Source: Lachnospiraceae bacterium (GTDB lineage Bacteria > Bacillota > Clostridia > Lachnospirales > Lachnospiraceae). Taken from it: a stretch of DNA of 32,335 nucleotides. The DNA is taken from assembly GCA_014804285.1 (NCBI GenBank), contig JAAVAA010000040.1, positions 15,097 to 47,431 of the forward strand, read 5' to 3'. Below the pieces are notes generated by a model. That model searched no databases. It saw only the letters and a list, made by a program, of their open reading frames with translations, and was not told the DNA's origin. Below, piece after piece: positions 23,888 through 32,096 of the stretch. Position 1 is the stretch's first letter; every line of letters starts with the position of its first letter. A program made the position numbers and the translations under genes.

Positions 23888-24799
23888 GTGAGAAGATTGG
23901 AAAAAATCAATATTGAAACGATAGGAAACATGAAACAGGAAAAGACAGAAATTGTGAAGCGTACAGTCAAGGACAGTGTATTTACAGATCTGTTCCAAGA
24001 TAAAAAATATTTGCTGCAATTGTATAAAGCCCTTCATCCGGAGGATAATGATGTTACAGAGGATAAACTGACGGATATTACAATCAAAAATGTTTTGACT
24101 GATAATATTTATAATGACCTTGGGTTCGTGGTGGGTGATAAACTGATGATCCTTGTGGAAGCACAGACCACATGGACAATGAATATCATAGTCAGAGGTT
24201 TGATGTATATGGTGCAGACCTGGCATGAATATTTGGGAAGGACAAAACAGAACCTTTATAAGAGCAAGAAGGTGAAGCTGCCAATGCCTGAACTCTATGT
24301 GATCTTTACAGGTGACAGGAAAACAAGACCATCTGAGGTTTCCCTTTCTCAGGAATTTTTTGGTGGTCAGGACTGTTGCATTGACGTGAAAGTAAAGATG
24401 ATATATGATGGCAAAGAAGGGGATATCATCAATCAGTATGTTTTGTTTACCCAAATATGTAATGAGCAGATAAAGTTACATGGTCGGAAAAAGGAAGCTA
24501 TTACGGAAGCAATCCGTATCTGCAAAGACCGGAATGTGCTTACAGGATACCTGAGTAAGAAGGAAAGCGAGGTTGTGGATATAATGATGGTATTATATGA
24601 TGAAGAAGAAATCATGCGCTCTTACGTGGAAAGTGAACGATATGAGGCTGGACAAGAAGCACGGTATGATGAAAAGATTGAAACAGCTAAAGAAATGATA
24701 GAGAACCATGAGCCGATAGAAAAGATCATCAAATACTCCCGGCTGCCAGAAGAGACTATTTTGGAATTGCAGAAGGAACAGGAACTACAGCCAGTATAG
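23888..24799 (+). CDS. Rpn-family recombination-promoting nuclease / putative transposase
   Basis: 303 residues with a GTG start; a TTG at 23897 or ATG at 23930 are alternatives because the ribosome binding site is ambiguous. The PD-(D/E)XK core is visible as IYNDLGFVVGDKLMILVEAQTTW (Asp, then E-x-Q), followed by YMVQTWHEYL and LPMPELYVIFTG. This matches the Rpn/PDDEXK-transposase group, RecA-independent recombination-promoting nucleases in E. coli. The C-terminal third is helical and ends LPEETILELQKEQELQPV. A strong terminator follows. Confidence 0.82.
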   Translation: MRRLEKINIETIGNMKQEKTEIVKRTVKDSVFTDLFQDKKYLLQLYKALHPEDNDVTEDKLTDITIKNVLTDNIYNDLGFVVGDKLMILVEAQTTWTMNIIVRGLMYMVQTWHEYLGRTKQNLYKSKKVKLPMPELYVIFTGDRKTRPSEVSLSQEFFGGQDCCIDVKVKMIYDGKEGDIINQYVLFTQICNEQIKLHGRKKEAITEAIRICKDRNVLTGYLSKKESEVVDIMMVLYDEEEIMRSYVESERYEAGQEARYDEKIETAKEMIENHEPIEKIIKYSRLPEETILELQKEQELQPV

Positions 24800-24827
24800 T
24801 TAAAGATAATATTAATATGGTATGAGA

Positions 24828-24866
24828 AGCAGGAAATCTTATTATGCAAGGTATCCTGCTTTTTTA
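24828..24866 (+). terminator. Rho-independent terminator after the Rpn nuclease gene
   Basis: AGCAGG pairs with CCTGCT, followed directly by TTTTTTA, 29 bases after the stop codon. Confidence 0.65.
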
Positions 24867-24892
24867 TGTGTAGCTAAGATAAACAGAGTAAT

Positions 24893-25024
24893 CAGTTCAA
24901 AAACGACCATTAATGGAACTGATTTTATAGGTTGGAGAATCTGCTTAAAATAGATGGTTTTGTGGGTGGTTTCGTTCCAGAATCCGTTCCAAAATCAAAG
25001 TCTTATATCTTATACGTTTTGGAA
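24893..25024. promoter_or_regulatory. Dyad sites upstream of the serine recombinase (res-like)
   Basis: CAGTTC (24893-24898) pairs with GAACTG (24916-24921) around a CCATTAATGG palindrome. TTCCAAAA (24987-24994) pairs with TTTTGGAA (25017-25024), spanning 38 bp. A near-direct repeat CGTTCCAGAATC/CGTTCCAAAATC overlaps the second dyad. Small serine recombinases usually act on such dyads next to their own gene. Confidence 0.4.
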
Positions 25025-25052
25025 ACATCATTTATATAGGAAGGAATGGGTT

Positions 25053-25625
25053 ATGAAAAATTATATATTCGGATATGCAAGGGTATCTACAGAAGCCCAG
25101 AATCTTGACAGACAGATTGATGCCCTTAAAAAATATGGTGTTGATCATATTTACAATGAAAAAATGACTGGTACAAAAAAGAACCGTCCAGAACTGGATA
25201 AGATGCTGGATCGGATGACAGAGGGGGATACTGTTGTAATAGAATCATTGTCACGTCTTGGGAGAAGTACCAAAGATTTGATTGAACTGACGGAATTATT
25301 CCAGAGCAAGGGTGTCCATCTCGTGTCTCTGAAAGAAGCCATTGATACGAGTACTTCTACAGGGAAGCTTTTGTTTACCCTAATGAGTGCAATAGCCCAG
25401 TTTGAGCGTGATGTGATAGCCGATAGAACTCGTGAGGGATTGCGCTCAGCCAGAGCTAGGGGCAGAATGGGAGGGAGACCAAAAACAGATCCTAATATTA
25501 TTAAGAAAGCTGTTAAGTTGTATCGGACAGGACAGTATTCAATTAAGGAGATTGAGGAACTGACAGGAGTTAAGAAATCTACTCTTTATAGAAATCTAAA
25601 GATGGGTACAAATGAAGAGCGGTGA
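25053..25625 (+). CDS. Serine recombinase (resolvase/invertase family)
   Basis: 190 residues from the ATG at 25053 (AGGAAGG upstream). The catalytic N-terminal domain has YARVSTEAQNLDRQ (Ser12, Arg10), VVIESLSRLGRSTKDL, LMSAIAQFERDVIADRTREG and a long E helix. The C-terminal RGRMGGRPKTD plus a resolvase helix-turn-helix (SIKEIEELTGVKKSTLYRNL) completes the Pin/Hin/Tn3-resolvase form. At this size it performs inversion or resolution rather than integration of a large element, which uses large serine recombinases. Dyad sites lie just upstream, and a broken small gene and RelBE follow. Confidence 0.9.
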   Translation: MKNYIFGYARVSTEAQNLDRQIDALKKYGVDHIYNEKMTGTKKNRPELDKMLDRMTEGDTVVIESLSRLGRSTKDLIELTELFQSKGVHLVSLKEAIDTSTSTGKLLFTLMSAIAQFERDVIADRTREGLRSARARGRMGGRPKTDPNIIKKAVKLYRTGQYSIKEIEELTGVKKSTLYRNLKMGTNEER

Positions 25626-25630
25626 AATAT

Positions 25631-25942
25631 ATGGATAAAAATGGATTACTGGAAATCATTGCCGCATATAGGACTGGTGATGAGCTGGATGAAGTTCTGA
25701 ATAAGGATCAAGATTAGCAGAAAGCATTGCTACAGCAGAAGGAAATCTTTGCTATGTTAGAAGAAGTGAATCTTACAACAGAGCAGAAAAGAGTGTTTGA
25801 TCAGGCAATAGCAGCAAACAATCATACTGGTGCAGTGCATGGAGGATGGGATCAGGCTTCGAATGGAGATGGAAAAAATCATATAACTGAAAGAAGGACG
25901 GAGCAATTCTGTTCTTCTTTTTTTACATTTTGCAATTATTAA
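25631..25942 (+). pseudogene. Small protein gene after the recombinase, amber-interrupted
   Basis: From the ATG at 25631 the frame encodes MDKNGLLEIIAAYRTGDELD, then EVLNKDQD, then TAG at 25715-25717. It continues in the same frame with QKALLQQKEIFAMLEEVNLT and TEQKRVFDQAIAANNH to 25942. Both halves are helical and acidic and read as one protein. The 3' end of the frame runs into a terminator hairpin, so the natural stop was probably near 25885 in another frame. Downstream TTG/ATG restarts at 25727 or 25754 could still make the second half. Not recognised as a family. Confidence 0.5.
25892..25924 (+). terminator. Rho-independent terminator after the recombinase operon
   Basis: AGAAGGACGGA pairs over 11 positions (two G-U pairs) with TCTGTTCTTCT around GCAAT, followed by a run of T. 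Confidence 0.6.
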
Positions 25943-25973
25943 TACCTGTTTTGTATAGAATAATTCATATGTA

Positions 25974-26002
25974 TTGATTTGGTAATGGTTTAGCACTATA
26001 AT
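25974..26002 (+). promoter_or_regulatory. Sigma-A promoter of relBE
   Basis: TTGATT, exactly 17 bases, TATAAT, about 80 bases before the antitoxin start at 26084. Near-consensus in all three parts. Confidence 0.65.
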
Positions 26003-26083
26003 TGATGTAGAAGATGAAAATTATATGGGATATGAAGTATGGACTAGTAATCCCAAAAGAGATATTTGGCAAAGGAGATTATT

Positions 26084-26386
26084 ATGGCAAGTACAATTCA
26101 GGTGAGGGTGGATGATGAGTTAAAAAAGAAATCAGATATGCTGTTTAAAGATCTTGGTACTGATACAACAACTGCGATCAGGATGTTTTTAACACAGGCA
26201 GTTGCAAATAACGGATTTCCTTTTGAAATCAGGAAAAACAGCAGGGCAGAATATAATCCATATGAGGCAATGACAGAAGAGGAAATGCTGGCAAAGCTAA
26301 AGCGTTCCAGAGAGCATTGTGAGGAAGGGAGATACCGTGAAGCAGATAAAGTGATTTCTGATCTGAGGGGGAAGTATGGATTATAA
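26084..26386 (+). CDS. relB: RelB/DinJ-family antitoxin
   Basis: 100 residues from the ATG at 26084 (AAAGGAG upstream). The N-terminal MASTIQVRVDDELKKKSDML and TDTTTAIRMFLTQAVANNGFP form the RelB/DinJ ribbon-helix-helix that binds the operon promoter. The tail (PYEAMTEEEMLAKLKRSREH) would wrap the toxin. Its stop overlaps the toxin start by 11 bases, giving translational coupling. Confidence 0.9.
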   Translation: MASTIQVRVDDELKKKSDMLFKDLGTDTTTAIRMFLTQAVANNGFPFEIRKNSRAEYNPYEAMTEEEMLAKLKRSREHCEEGRYREADKVISDLRGKYGL

Positions 26387-26690
26387 AGTGATCATTACAG
26401 AAGATGCAGAAGCAGATATGGATAAGTTCGTGCATTATCTTTTGTTTGAAAAGAAGAATCAACAGGCAGCATGTAATTTGATAGATGATTTTGAATCAGC
26501 CATAGCAATTTTGGCTCGTGTGGCAGAAAGTTTAAAGATGTGTGAGAATCAGCATTTGAAAGATCTTGGGTATAGACGGATCAACTTTATATCTCACAGA
26601 TATTTTATGCTATACAGAGTAGAAAAAGATAGAGTCTTTGTAGATAATATTTTTCATGAGTTACAAGATTATGAGAATAAGATGATTTAG
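26376..26690 (+). CDS. RelE/ParE-superfamily toxin
   Basis: 104 residues with the superfamily pattern: MDYKVIITEDAEADMDKFVH, a long helix pair, then YRRINFISHRYFMLYRVEKD and RVFVDNIFHELQDYEN. RelE members cut mRNA at the ribosome and ParE members poison gyrase; the LYRVEKDRVFVDNIFHELQDY end favours neither firmly. Overlaps relB by 11 bases, forming a standard addiction operon behind its own promoter. Confidence 0.87.
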   Translation: MDYKVIITEDAEADMDKFVHYLLFEKKNQQAACNLIDDFESAIAILARVAESLKMCENQHLKDLGYRRINFISHRYFMLYRVEKDRVFVDNIFHELQDYENKMI

Positions 26691-26778
26691 TTTTTGTTTT
26701 AGAAGCATGTGATTAATTTTGAATTTGCTTCATTCTCATATCAGATATTGTTTTGAAAAAGAAGAGAGTACGTTTTGT

Positions 26779-26883
26779 GGCGTTAGTTTGAAAATATGTT
26801 GGTATGAATCGCCATAGGTTAATCTGGTTTGGCGAAATTTCTGACGCTGGCAATGAGTACCAAAATATTTTCAAACTAACGCC
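26779..26883. mobile_element. 105-bp element with 26-bp terminal inverted repeats (MITE-like)
   Basis: The left end begins GGCGTTAGTTTGAAAATATG, then TTGGTA; the right end is its reverse complement with one mismatch in 26. Inside is a second dyad, TCGCCA/TGGCGA. The size and long terminal repeats without coding capacity suggest a miniature transposable element or a recombination site. A clear target duplication is not seen (TTTG is present on both sides but off by one base). Confidence 0.6.
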
Positions 26884-26894
26884 TTTGAGTATAT

Positions 26895-27468
26895 TTGCGA
26901 ACAATTGATAAAGAAGAACTGTTATGTATTGAACGGATCACTAAAAAGAAACCTGTTTCAAGAAGCATTTCAAAAGTTGATATTCATGATTTGAAAACAT
27001 TAATTCCATTTAAGTATCATCCATTTATGTTATATGAAGGACAACGCTTCATGGATATGGTTGAGAGTGTACATGTTAATGGTGTAATAGTTCTTATCGT
27101 TGTTCGTCCTGCAACTGAAGAAGGGAAATATGAGATTCTTTCAGGTCATAATCGTGTAGAAGCGGAATGGGTAGCGAAAGCTTGAAAATTAGCGATCATA
27201 AAATGGTTGAAAAGATTCTTGCTGGGGGTAAAAAATCAGTATTAAGCAGGCAAATATGCTCATAGAGAAAACGAAAAATGGAAAGTTAACTAAGGATTCT
27301 ATCAATGAAATATTTAGTTCTACTAATCTTGGTTTTGGATTTGAATCTATCAGGTTAAGTGAGCAGTTTTTATCAAAACACTTTAAACCGAAATAAACTG
27401 CAAATGAAATTGAGGAGATAATCAATAAGGCTTTGGAAAATTATTTTTCATTAGGGAATAGAAAATAA
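26895..27468 (+). pseudogene. Decayed ParB-like gene
   Basis: The first 96 codons encode a ParB N-terminal domain: SKVDIHDLKTLIPFKYHPFM, VRPATEEGKYEILSGHNRVE with the GHNR box, then a stop at 27185. The helix-turn-helix region is missing. In another frame the C-terminal part survives: ANMLIEKTKNGKLTKDSINE, LSEQFLSKHFKPK, a TAA, then ANEIEEIINKALENYF up to 27468. The start is a TTG with no ribosome binding site, 12 bases after the TIR element, which may have separated it from its promoter. It is a second, unrelated-looking copy beside the intact ParB at 9.4 kb. Confidence 0.7.
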
Positions 27469-27525
27469 ATAAATTTTTGTATATAGTATAATTAAGGATG
27501 TATTTAGAATGAGAAAGGTTAAGCT

Positions 27526-28932
27526 ATGTGTTATAAAAATGAAGTTTTAAGACCGATAATGGTCAATGGAGAGTTCTTTGACATTTTTCCTAAAAGCGGT
27601 CATCCCATGATCATATCTTATGTAAAAATGGATAAAGAAATTTTGGCTAGTGAAAAAGCTGGGGGAATTGTTTCCTCAAATAAAAAAAGGAAACAAAAAT
27701 TGTGTTCTATTAATGAATTAAAAAGAAAGTTTGATGAACTTTTATGCTGTGAAGAAGAGATTATTAATCGTTATGGAACATACAATATAGGTATAGATCT
27801 TGATAATAGTGTTTTATCTAATGCAAAGATAATGGATTTGCCATTTCAAATTAATATTCAAGCTGAGGAAAGGGAACTTCTTATTGAACAATTAATATTT
27901 GATATTTTATATTATAAATATCGTAAAGATAGTCCGTTAATGACATTGCGACAATATAGCATTTATCAAAGTCAGTATAGTTGGAGCGGTGACCAGACAG
28001 AAGCTAATCTAAGAATCGAAGCGGTGAGAAAATGTATTTCTAATGCATTAAAAAAGGACATAGCAGTTAAAAATAGTCAAGGATTGAGAGAAGAAATAAT
28101 GGAGATGGGTGTCAATCCCGACGTATATTTCGAAGATTATGGACAATTGAGCACACCATTTTCGAATGGGAAAAGACAAGAAATTCGGAAGAAATCTAAG
28201 GTACAGTGGGATCAAATTTTTTACAATGGTAATGGAAAATTGATCACATGCAAACAATATGATAGGAGTTTTAGTAGTAATGGAAATTATAGTCATAAGG
28301 CTTTGGTAAATTTTTTTGATACATACGACGGTTATGTAAATGAAGTCTTTATGCAACCAACAGCCAATAGTAAAGATTATTTTTTAAAATCGTTAGATTT
28401 TTATGCTCTTGAGAAATATAAACGAATAGATTTTATTTATAAGCTTGCAGTAAGACTTGGGGATATAAATATGCCAGTTATTTCCAAACATCATATTTTA
28501 GTCAAACGATTTCATCCCTGTGTTTGTGATGTGATTAATAAAAATGATTCGTTGGAATTTGCCCCTAGGATAGAGTATTATAGCCCAATGCTTATGCTTG
28601 AGGAAGTGTGGCAGAAAAATAAATTATATAATGAGCCTATGTATGAAGATAAATGGCAAAAGTACTACTTTATTAGGGCGAAGGTATATGAACTTTTTAA
28701 ATATCATTGCCAATTTGTATCGGATGACTATGATGATATTTCAGATTTTATTAGCAAGCATTATAATATATTACATTATCATGAGCCGAACAAAGTATGG
28801 ATTCAGGAAGAAAAGAAGCTTAAAGCTGATCGCGAGAGGCGAATAATAAAAGCTTTAGAAATTAACGAGGCTCTTTTTGGGAAATCTGATAAGCGTAATC
28901 CGCGAAAGTGGGAGGCTCCTGCCAATACCTAA
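27526..28932 (+). CDS. Unrecognised 468-residue protein
   Basis: AAAGG precedes the ATG by seven bases, and a TATAAT at 27487 could be its -10. The protein is soluble, rich in Tyr, Asn, Lys and Ile, with no signal or membrane segment. It starts MCYKNEVLRPIMVNGEFFDI and has a central GIDLDNSVLSNAKIM, LIFDILYYKYRKDSPLMTLR and a C-terminal helix, LKADRERRIIKALEINEALF. I find no P-loop, helix-turn-helix or nuclease motif that I can defend. It lies between a dead parB and the mobilisation genes in AT-rich DNA. A replication or defence role would be a guess from position only. Confidence 0.65.
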   Translation: MCYKNEVLRPIMVNGEFFDIFPKSGHPMIISYVKMDKEILASEKAGGIVSSNKKRKQKLCSINELKRKFDELLCCEEEIINRYGTYNIGIDLDNSVLSNAKIMDLPFQINIQAEERELLIEQLIFDILYYKYRKDSPLMTLRQYSIYQSQYSWSGDQTEANLRIEAVRKCISNALKKDIAVKNSQGLREEIMEMGVNPDVYFEDYGQLSTPFSNGKRQEIRKKSKVQWDQIFYNGNGKLITCKQYDRSFSSNGNYSHKALVNFFDTYDGYVNEVFMQPTANSKDYFLKSLDFYALEKYKRIDFIYKLAVRLGDINMPVISKHHILVKRFHPCVCDVINKNDSLEFAPRIEYYSPMLMLEEVWQKNKLYNEPMYEDKWQKYYFIRAKVYELFKYHCQFVSDDYDDISDFISKHYNILHYHEPNKVWIQEEKKLKADRERRIIKALEINEALFGKSDKRNPRKWEAPANT

Positions 28933-29016
28933 TTATTATACGTTAGAAGATGAGATAAAGGATATGCTGTAATGTTAAATTGAAAGTAAAAAGGTAAGAG
29001 TGAGAATATTCATGCC

Positions 29017-29050
29017 AAAAGAATGCCCCTATTATACGGGGCATTCTTTT
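29017..29050. terminator. Bidirectional terminator
   Basis: AAAAGAATGCCCC pairs perfectly over 13 bp with GGGGCATTCTTTT around TATTATAC. It works in both directions by its A and T flanks, separating the plus-strand 468-residue gene from the minus-strand genes. It contains the stop codon of the 56-residue gene. Confidence 0.75.
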
Positions 29051-29202
29051 GAGTTTTCGATCTTCAATTCTCCGGCTGATGATCTTATTGCCTGCTCAAC
29101 TTTTTTTTCATTTACCTCAATAAATATCTTCAATATGTAATCGGCGGTCACATCCGCTGGATTGGGGTTATGAAATCGATAGTTCAATTTTTGTTTTTTC
29201 AT
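29032..29202 (-). CDS. 56-residue conserved-type hypothetical protein
   Basis: Too short for the ORF track. The ATG at 29202 follows GAGAGGAGGCGC and the frame encodes MKKQKLNYRFHNPNPADVTA, then DYILKIFIEVNEKKVEQAIR and a short tail to 29032. The YRFHNPN start followed by a helix of this kind is one I associate with small proteins near recombinase and mobilisation genes of Clostridia. Function is unknown. Its last 18 bases lie inside a terminator stem. Confidence 0.6.
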   Translation of the reverse strand: MKKQKLNYRFHNPNPADVTADYILKIFIEVNEKKVEQAIRSSAGELKIENSKECPV

Positions 29203-29367
29203 AGCGGTGCGCCTCCTCTCTTAATAGCCTTTGTCCATTTTATGAATACAGTTCTTAAAATAGACGCACAAGAAATATCAATTTACCGTTTTTAGTATCC
29301 TGCTATAATAATATATTATTGTAATGGAGAGACATACGGAACAGCTGCCTTTAAGACTATAACTACA

Positions 29368-30144
29368 TTATCTGGATAACTCCATTTCCCGATTAGGGCT
29401 TTGCACTAATTGCTTTTGGCGGATACGGTCTTCATTACGTGACTTAATTAATCGCTTTTTATTGCCAGCAGCTGTCTTTTCTCCCCGTTGTTCCTTTTGA
29501 TAATCAATTCGACTCAGATGAATGGTAGGTTCTCGGTTGTATATACCTTGTATTTCAAGACTTTCGTGGCTCACGTGTATATCTAATCCATTTCGTTCAT
29601 ATGCCCGGTTCTGTACATTCGCCCATTCAGCGCGCCAAATATCAAGGTACTCCTTTTTGTCCCATTTTCTATCCTTTTTTTTACTAAAACCATTTTGATC
29701 AATAGTTCTGGTTGGCACAATGATGTGGACATGTGGATTGTTCCGCTTGGGATCAATTTCGTTTCTACCTTCATGAATGGCTGTGATCGCACATAAACCT
29801 TGCGAAATGAAATTACTTTGCACATATTCACTGACTATTCGCTTTTGTTCATGAAGTGATAATTCATTTGGTAGTGATCCCTTAAATTCACGTGCAGTGC
29901 GAGCATCATATCGAGACTCCGCTTTATCAATTTCGTCACAAAGGAATTGTAAATCATAAAATTTAAGAGGGGCTTTATCTGGAAGAAAAATTTCAAATAG
30001 TAAGAGATCTTTTCTTCTGTTATAATAAGTTTTGTTATTGTACCCATCATGTAGTTTCCTTCCGCTGATATAGTTGACAGATTTTACTACCGAACGGTTT
30101 TTCCTACGACTGATAATACCAACTTCTAGATGGTAATTTGCCAT
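29368..30144 (-). CDS. MobA/MobL-family relaxase, short form
   Basis: 258 residues from the ATG at 30144; a TTG at 30150 is a close alternative behind the same AAAGGAG. The MobQ-type relaxase core is visible: NYHLEVGIISRRKNRSVVKS with YISG, FKGSLPNELSLHEQ, AITAIHEG, and metal-binding NPHVHIIVPTR. Typical MobA/MobL proteins run to 400-700 residues with a helicase or primase tail; this one stops after the relaxase domain. It would nick and carry the transferred strand at an origin of transfer, not identified here. It lies 35 bases downstream of the coupling ATPase on the same strand. Confidence 0.85.
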   Translation of the reverse strand: MANYHLEVGIISRRKNRSVVKSVNYISGRKLHDGYNNKTYYNRRKDLLLFEIFLPDKAPLKFYDLQFLCDEIDKAESRYDARTAREFKGSLPNELSLHEQKRIVSEYVQSNFISQGLCAITAIHEGRNEIDPKRNNPHVHIIVPTRTIDQNGFSKKKDRKWDKKEYLDIWRAEWANVQNRAYERNGLDIHVSHESLEIQGIYNREPTIHLSRIDYQKEQRGEKTAAGNKKRLIKSRNEDRIRQKQLVQSPNREMELSR

Positions 30145-30179
30145 ATTCAAATTCCACTCCTTTCAATGCTCTTGTAATA

Positions 30180-32096
30180 TCATTTGGTTGTCTTTTCTTC
30201 CTGTCCACTTACACATGTCTCATTAGATTGTGCTCTATTTTTAGCTTTTTGATTTAATTGTTCCATCAATTCTTTATCTTCTGATAGAACTAATAAAAAC
30301 GATTCAAGGAAATTAAGTGAAATGGTAGTTTCATCTGTTCCATCTGATTCCAAACATAAAATTTCTGGGAAATAGTTACTGACAAGATTACCGATAAGGT
30401 AACATTGTCGCTTTCTTTTTTTCTCTTGAGCTTCTCGATTATTTCTATCTGTTATCCGTTTCTGTCGTTCAAGCGTTTCAATTAGGTCTTTCACTGCTCT
30501 TATCCTTTCTTCAATAGTTGGTAATTCTTTAATTTCTTTTGGCATTATTTCTGGTGTCTTTTGAACAATGCATGTGCAGACTGGTTCAACTGTATTCGCT
30601 ATCTGTAATCTATCCGGATGCTCCATTACGGTTGCATATATAATAGAAGAATTAGGTTTATATGGCTGATCAAATAGGTTGCAGCTTGCTTGGATTTTGT
30701 TAATGCGGCAAAATCCAAAGGGTGATAGTAACAAAACATCGTTCAAAGACGAAAACTCATGAGGAGGAATTCTATATTCCAGAGTTTCACTTATTTGCCG
30801 ATTATAACGTACGTCGTTCAATTCATCGTCCCAAGATTCACCAAAGCTTTCTTGTATACCCTTTTGAGTTCCAATCAGAGAACTAAAATATTGCTGAGTC
30901 TCAGCATCATTTGCGTGTAAAATAGCTTGGAATTGACAATTGTCTAGAATAATTCTTCTATCATTTTCGCCATAAATTTTGTCAAGTTGCGCGAGACTTT
31001 GAATAACAATGCAGATATTAACATTCCGGCTTCGCAGTGTAGATATTGCGTCTGTCATTAATGGGAGTTTACCGAATCTTGCAAATTCGTCCATCAGTAG
31101 CAATGTTGGTATATTATTTACGCCTTCAAAGCTGTATTTATCTGGACGACGTTCCAAATGCCGAATCAGTTGTGTGTACATTAAATTAATTGCACCGCTC
31201 CACTGTTCAATCTGTTCTTCTGGAATTTGTATAAAAATATTATATTTATCCAGATCTTGCCAAGTAAAATAGTCAGTCTCATTTTGAGTTACTCGAAATG
31301 CATTATTGATATATGGGTCGGCAGCGAATAGCATTAGCTTGTTACGTATGCCCCTGTCAAAATTTGCTAGTGTCTCAGATTTCATTTCCAACATTTCGCC
31401 AAGATACATTTTTGAGATATCTTCATTGTTTTGTTTAATTTTTTTTATCAAATCGGTTGTGCTTGTAGAAACAATGGCAATCAGCGTATCACTGAAATTC
31501 AAACCAAGTTTATAATAATAATGAATAGCTGCTGCTAATATTCCTTGCTCGCTTTCGGACCAAAAAGGCTGATTATCATTTGGAATGTCTGGTATATTTG
31601 CCCTAACAATCTCCCATATTCTGTTAGTTAAATTCCCATCTTCATCTTGGCGTAAACAATAAAATGGGTCATAAGAGGTGGAATATTTAAAAGGATTAAA
31701 AATTATATATGGGCGTTTAGCAATACCTCTAGCATATAATTTTGCATAATAATCACATAATTCGCCTTTGATATCGGTAGCGCAAATTGCACCAGACCAA
31801 GTAGCTAAGGTTGGCTTAATAATACCGGTACTTTTTCCGCTGCCATTGCCTCCGGCAATAAGAATATTTCCTTCTGTACCTTGTGAAAAGCCAACATATT
31901 GTGTTGGATCGCTATTGCTGTTGAGTCCGAAACAAAAACCACGGTCATGGCTTCTGCTAAGGGATAATGGGAGAGGGATACAATTATTATTTTGCGCAGC
32001 TTTTAATTCTTGCTTTGCAACTTGGTATTCAGAGTAATCATATTTGCCAGCTCGATATTTGCTATCACCAATCCAATAGTTATATTTCTTTTTCAT
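30180..32096 (-). CDS. VirD4/TraG-type coupling ATPase (T4CP)
   Basis: 638 residues from the ATG at 32096, chosen because AAAGGAG is about ten bases upstream; the track's longer start lacks one. Walker A is AGGNGSGKST (about 81-90), Walker B is LLMDEFARFG, and the context TDIKGELCDYYAKLY and FNPFKYSTSYDPF is diagnostic of TraG/VirD4. Coupling proteins bring the relaxosome to the type IV secretion channel. Most have two N-terminal membrane helices; here the first 75 residues are polar (YNYWIGDSKYRAGKYDYSEY) and none is seen. The C-terminus is a charged helical region. No secretion-channel genes are in the window; they may lie beyond it or be supplied in trans. Confidence 0.87.
   Translation of the reverse strand: MKKKYNYWIGDSKYRAGKYDYSEYQVAKQELKAAQNNNCIPLPLSLSRSHDRGFCFGLNSNSDPTQYVGFSQGTEGNILIAGGNGSGKSTGIIKPTLATWSGAICATDIKGELCDYYAKLYARGIAKRPYIIFNPFKYSTSYDPFYCLRQDEDGNLTNRIWEIVRANIPDIPNDNQPFWSESEQGILAAAIHYYYKLGLNFSDTLIAIVSTSTTDLIKKIKQNNEDISKMYLGEMLEMKSETLANFDRGIRNKLMLFAADPYINNAFRVTQNETDYFTWQDLDKYNIFIQIPEEQIEQWSGAINLMYTQLIRHLERRPDKYSFEGVNNIPTLLLMDEFARFGKLPLMTDAISTLRSRNVNICIVIQSLAQLDKIYGENDRRIILDNCQFQAILHANDAETQQYFSSLIGTQKGIQESFGESWDDELNDVRYNRQISETLEYRIPPHEFSSLNDVLLLSPFGFCRINKIQASCNLFDQPYKPNSSIIYATVMEHPDRLQIANTVEPVCTCIVQKTPEIMPKEIKELPTIEERIRAVKDLIETLERQKRITDRNNREAQEKKRKRQCYLIGNLVSNYFPEILCLESDGTDETTISLNFLESFLLVLSEDKELMEQLNQKAKNRAQSNETCVSGQEEKTTK

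Noticed and set aside
25053-25625. Integrase of the whole element
   Set aside because: At 190 residues with a resolvase-type C-terminal helix-turn-helix it is a small serine recombinase, not a large serine integrase; no tyrosine integrase is in the window.
15996-25717. UAG recoded as a sense codon across the element
   Set aside because: Other intact genes in the window (for example the RelE-type toxin and the PAS-GGDEF-EAL gene) end naturally in TAG, so global reassignment is unlikely.
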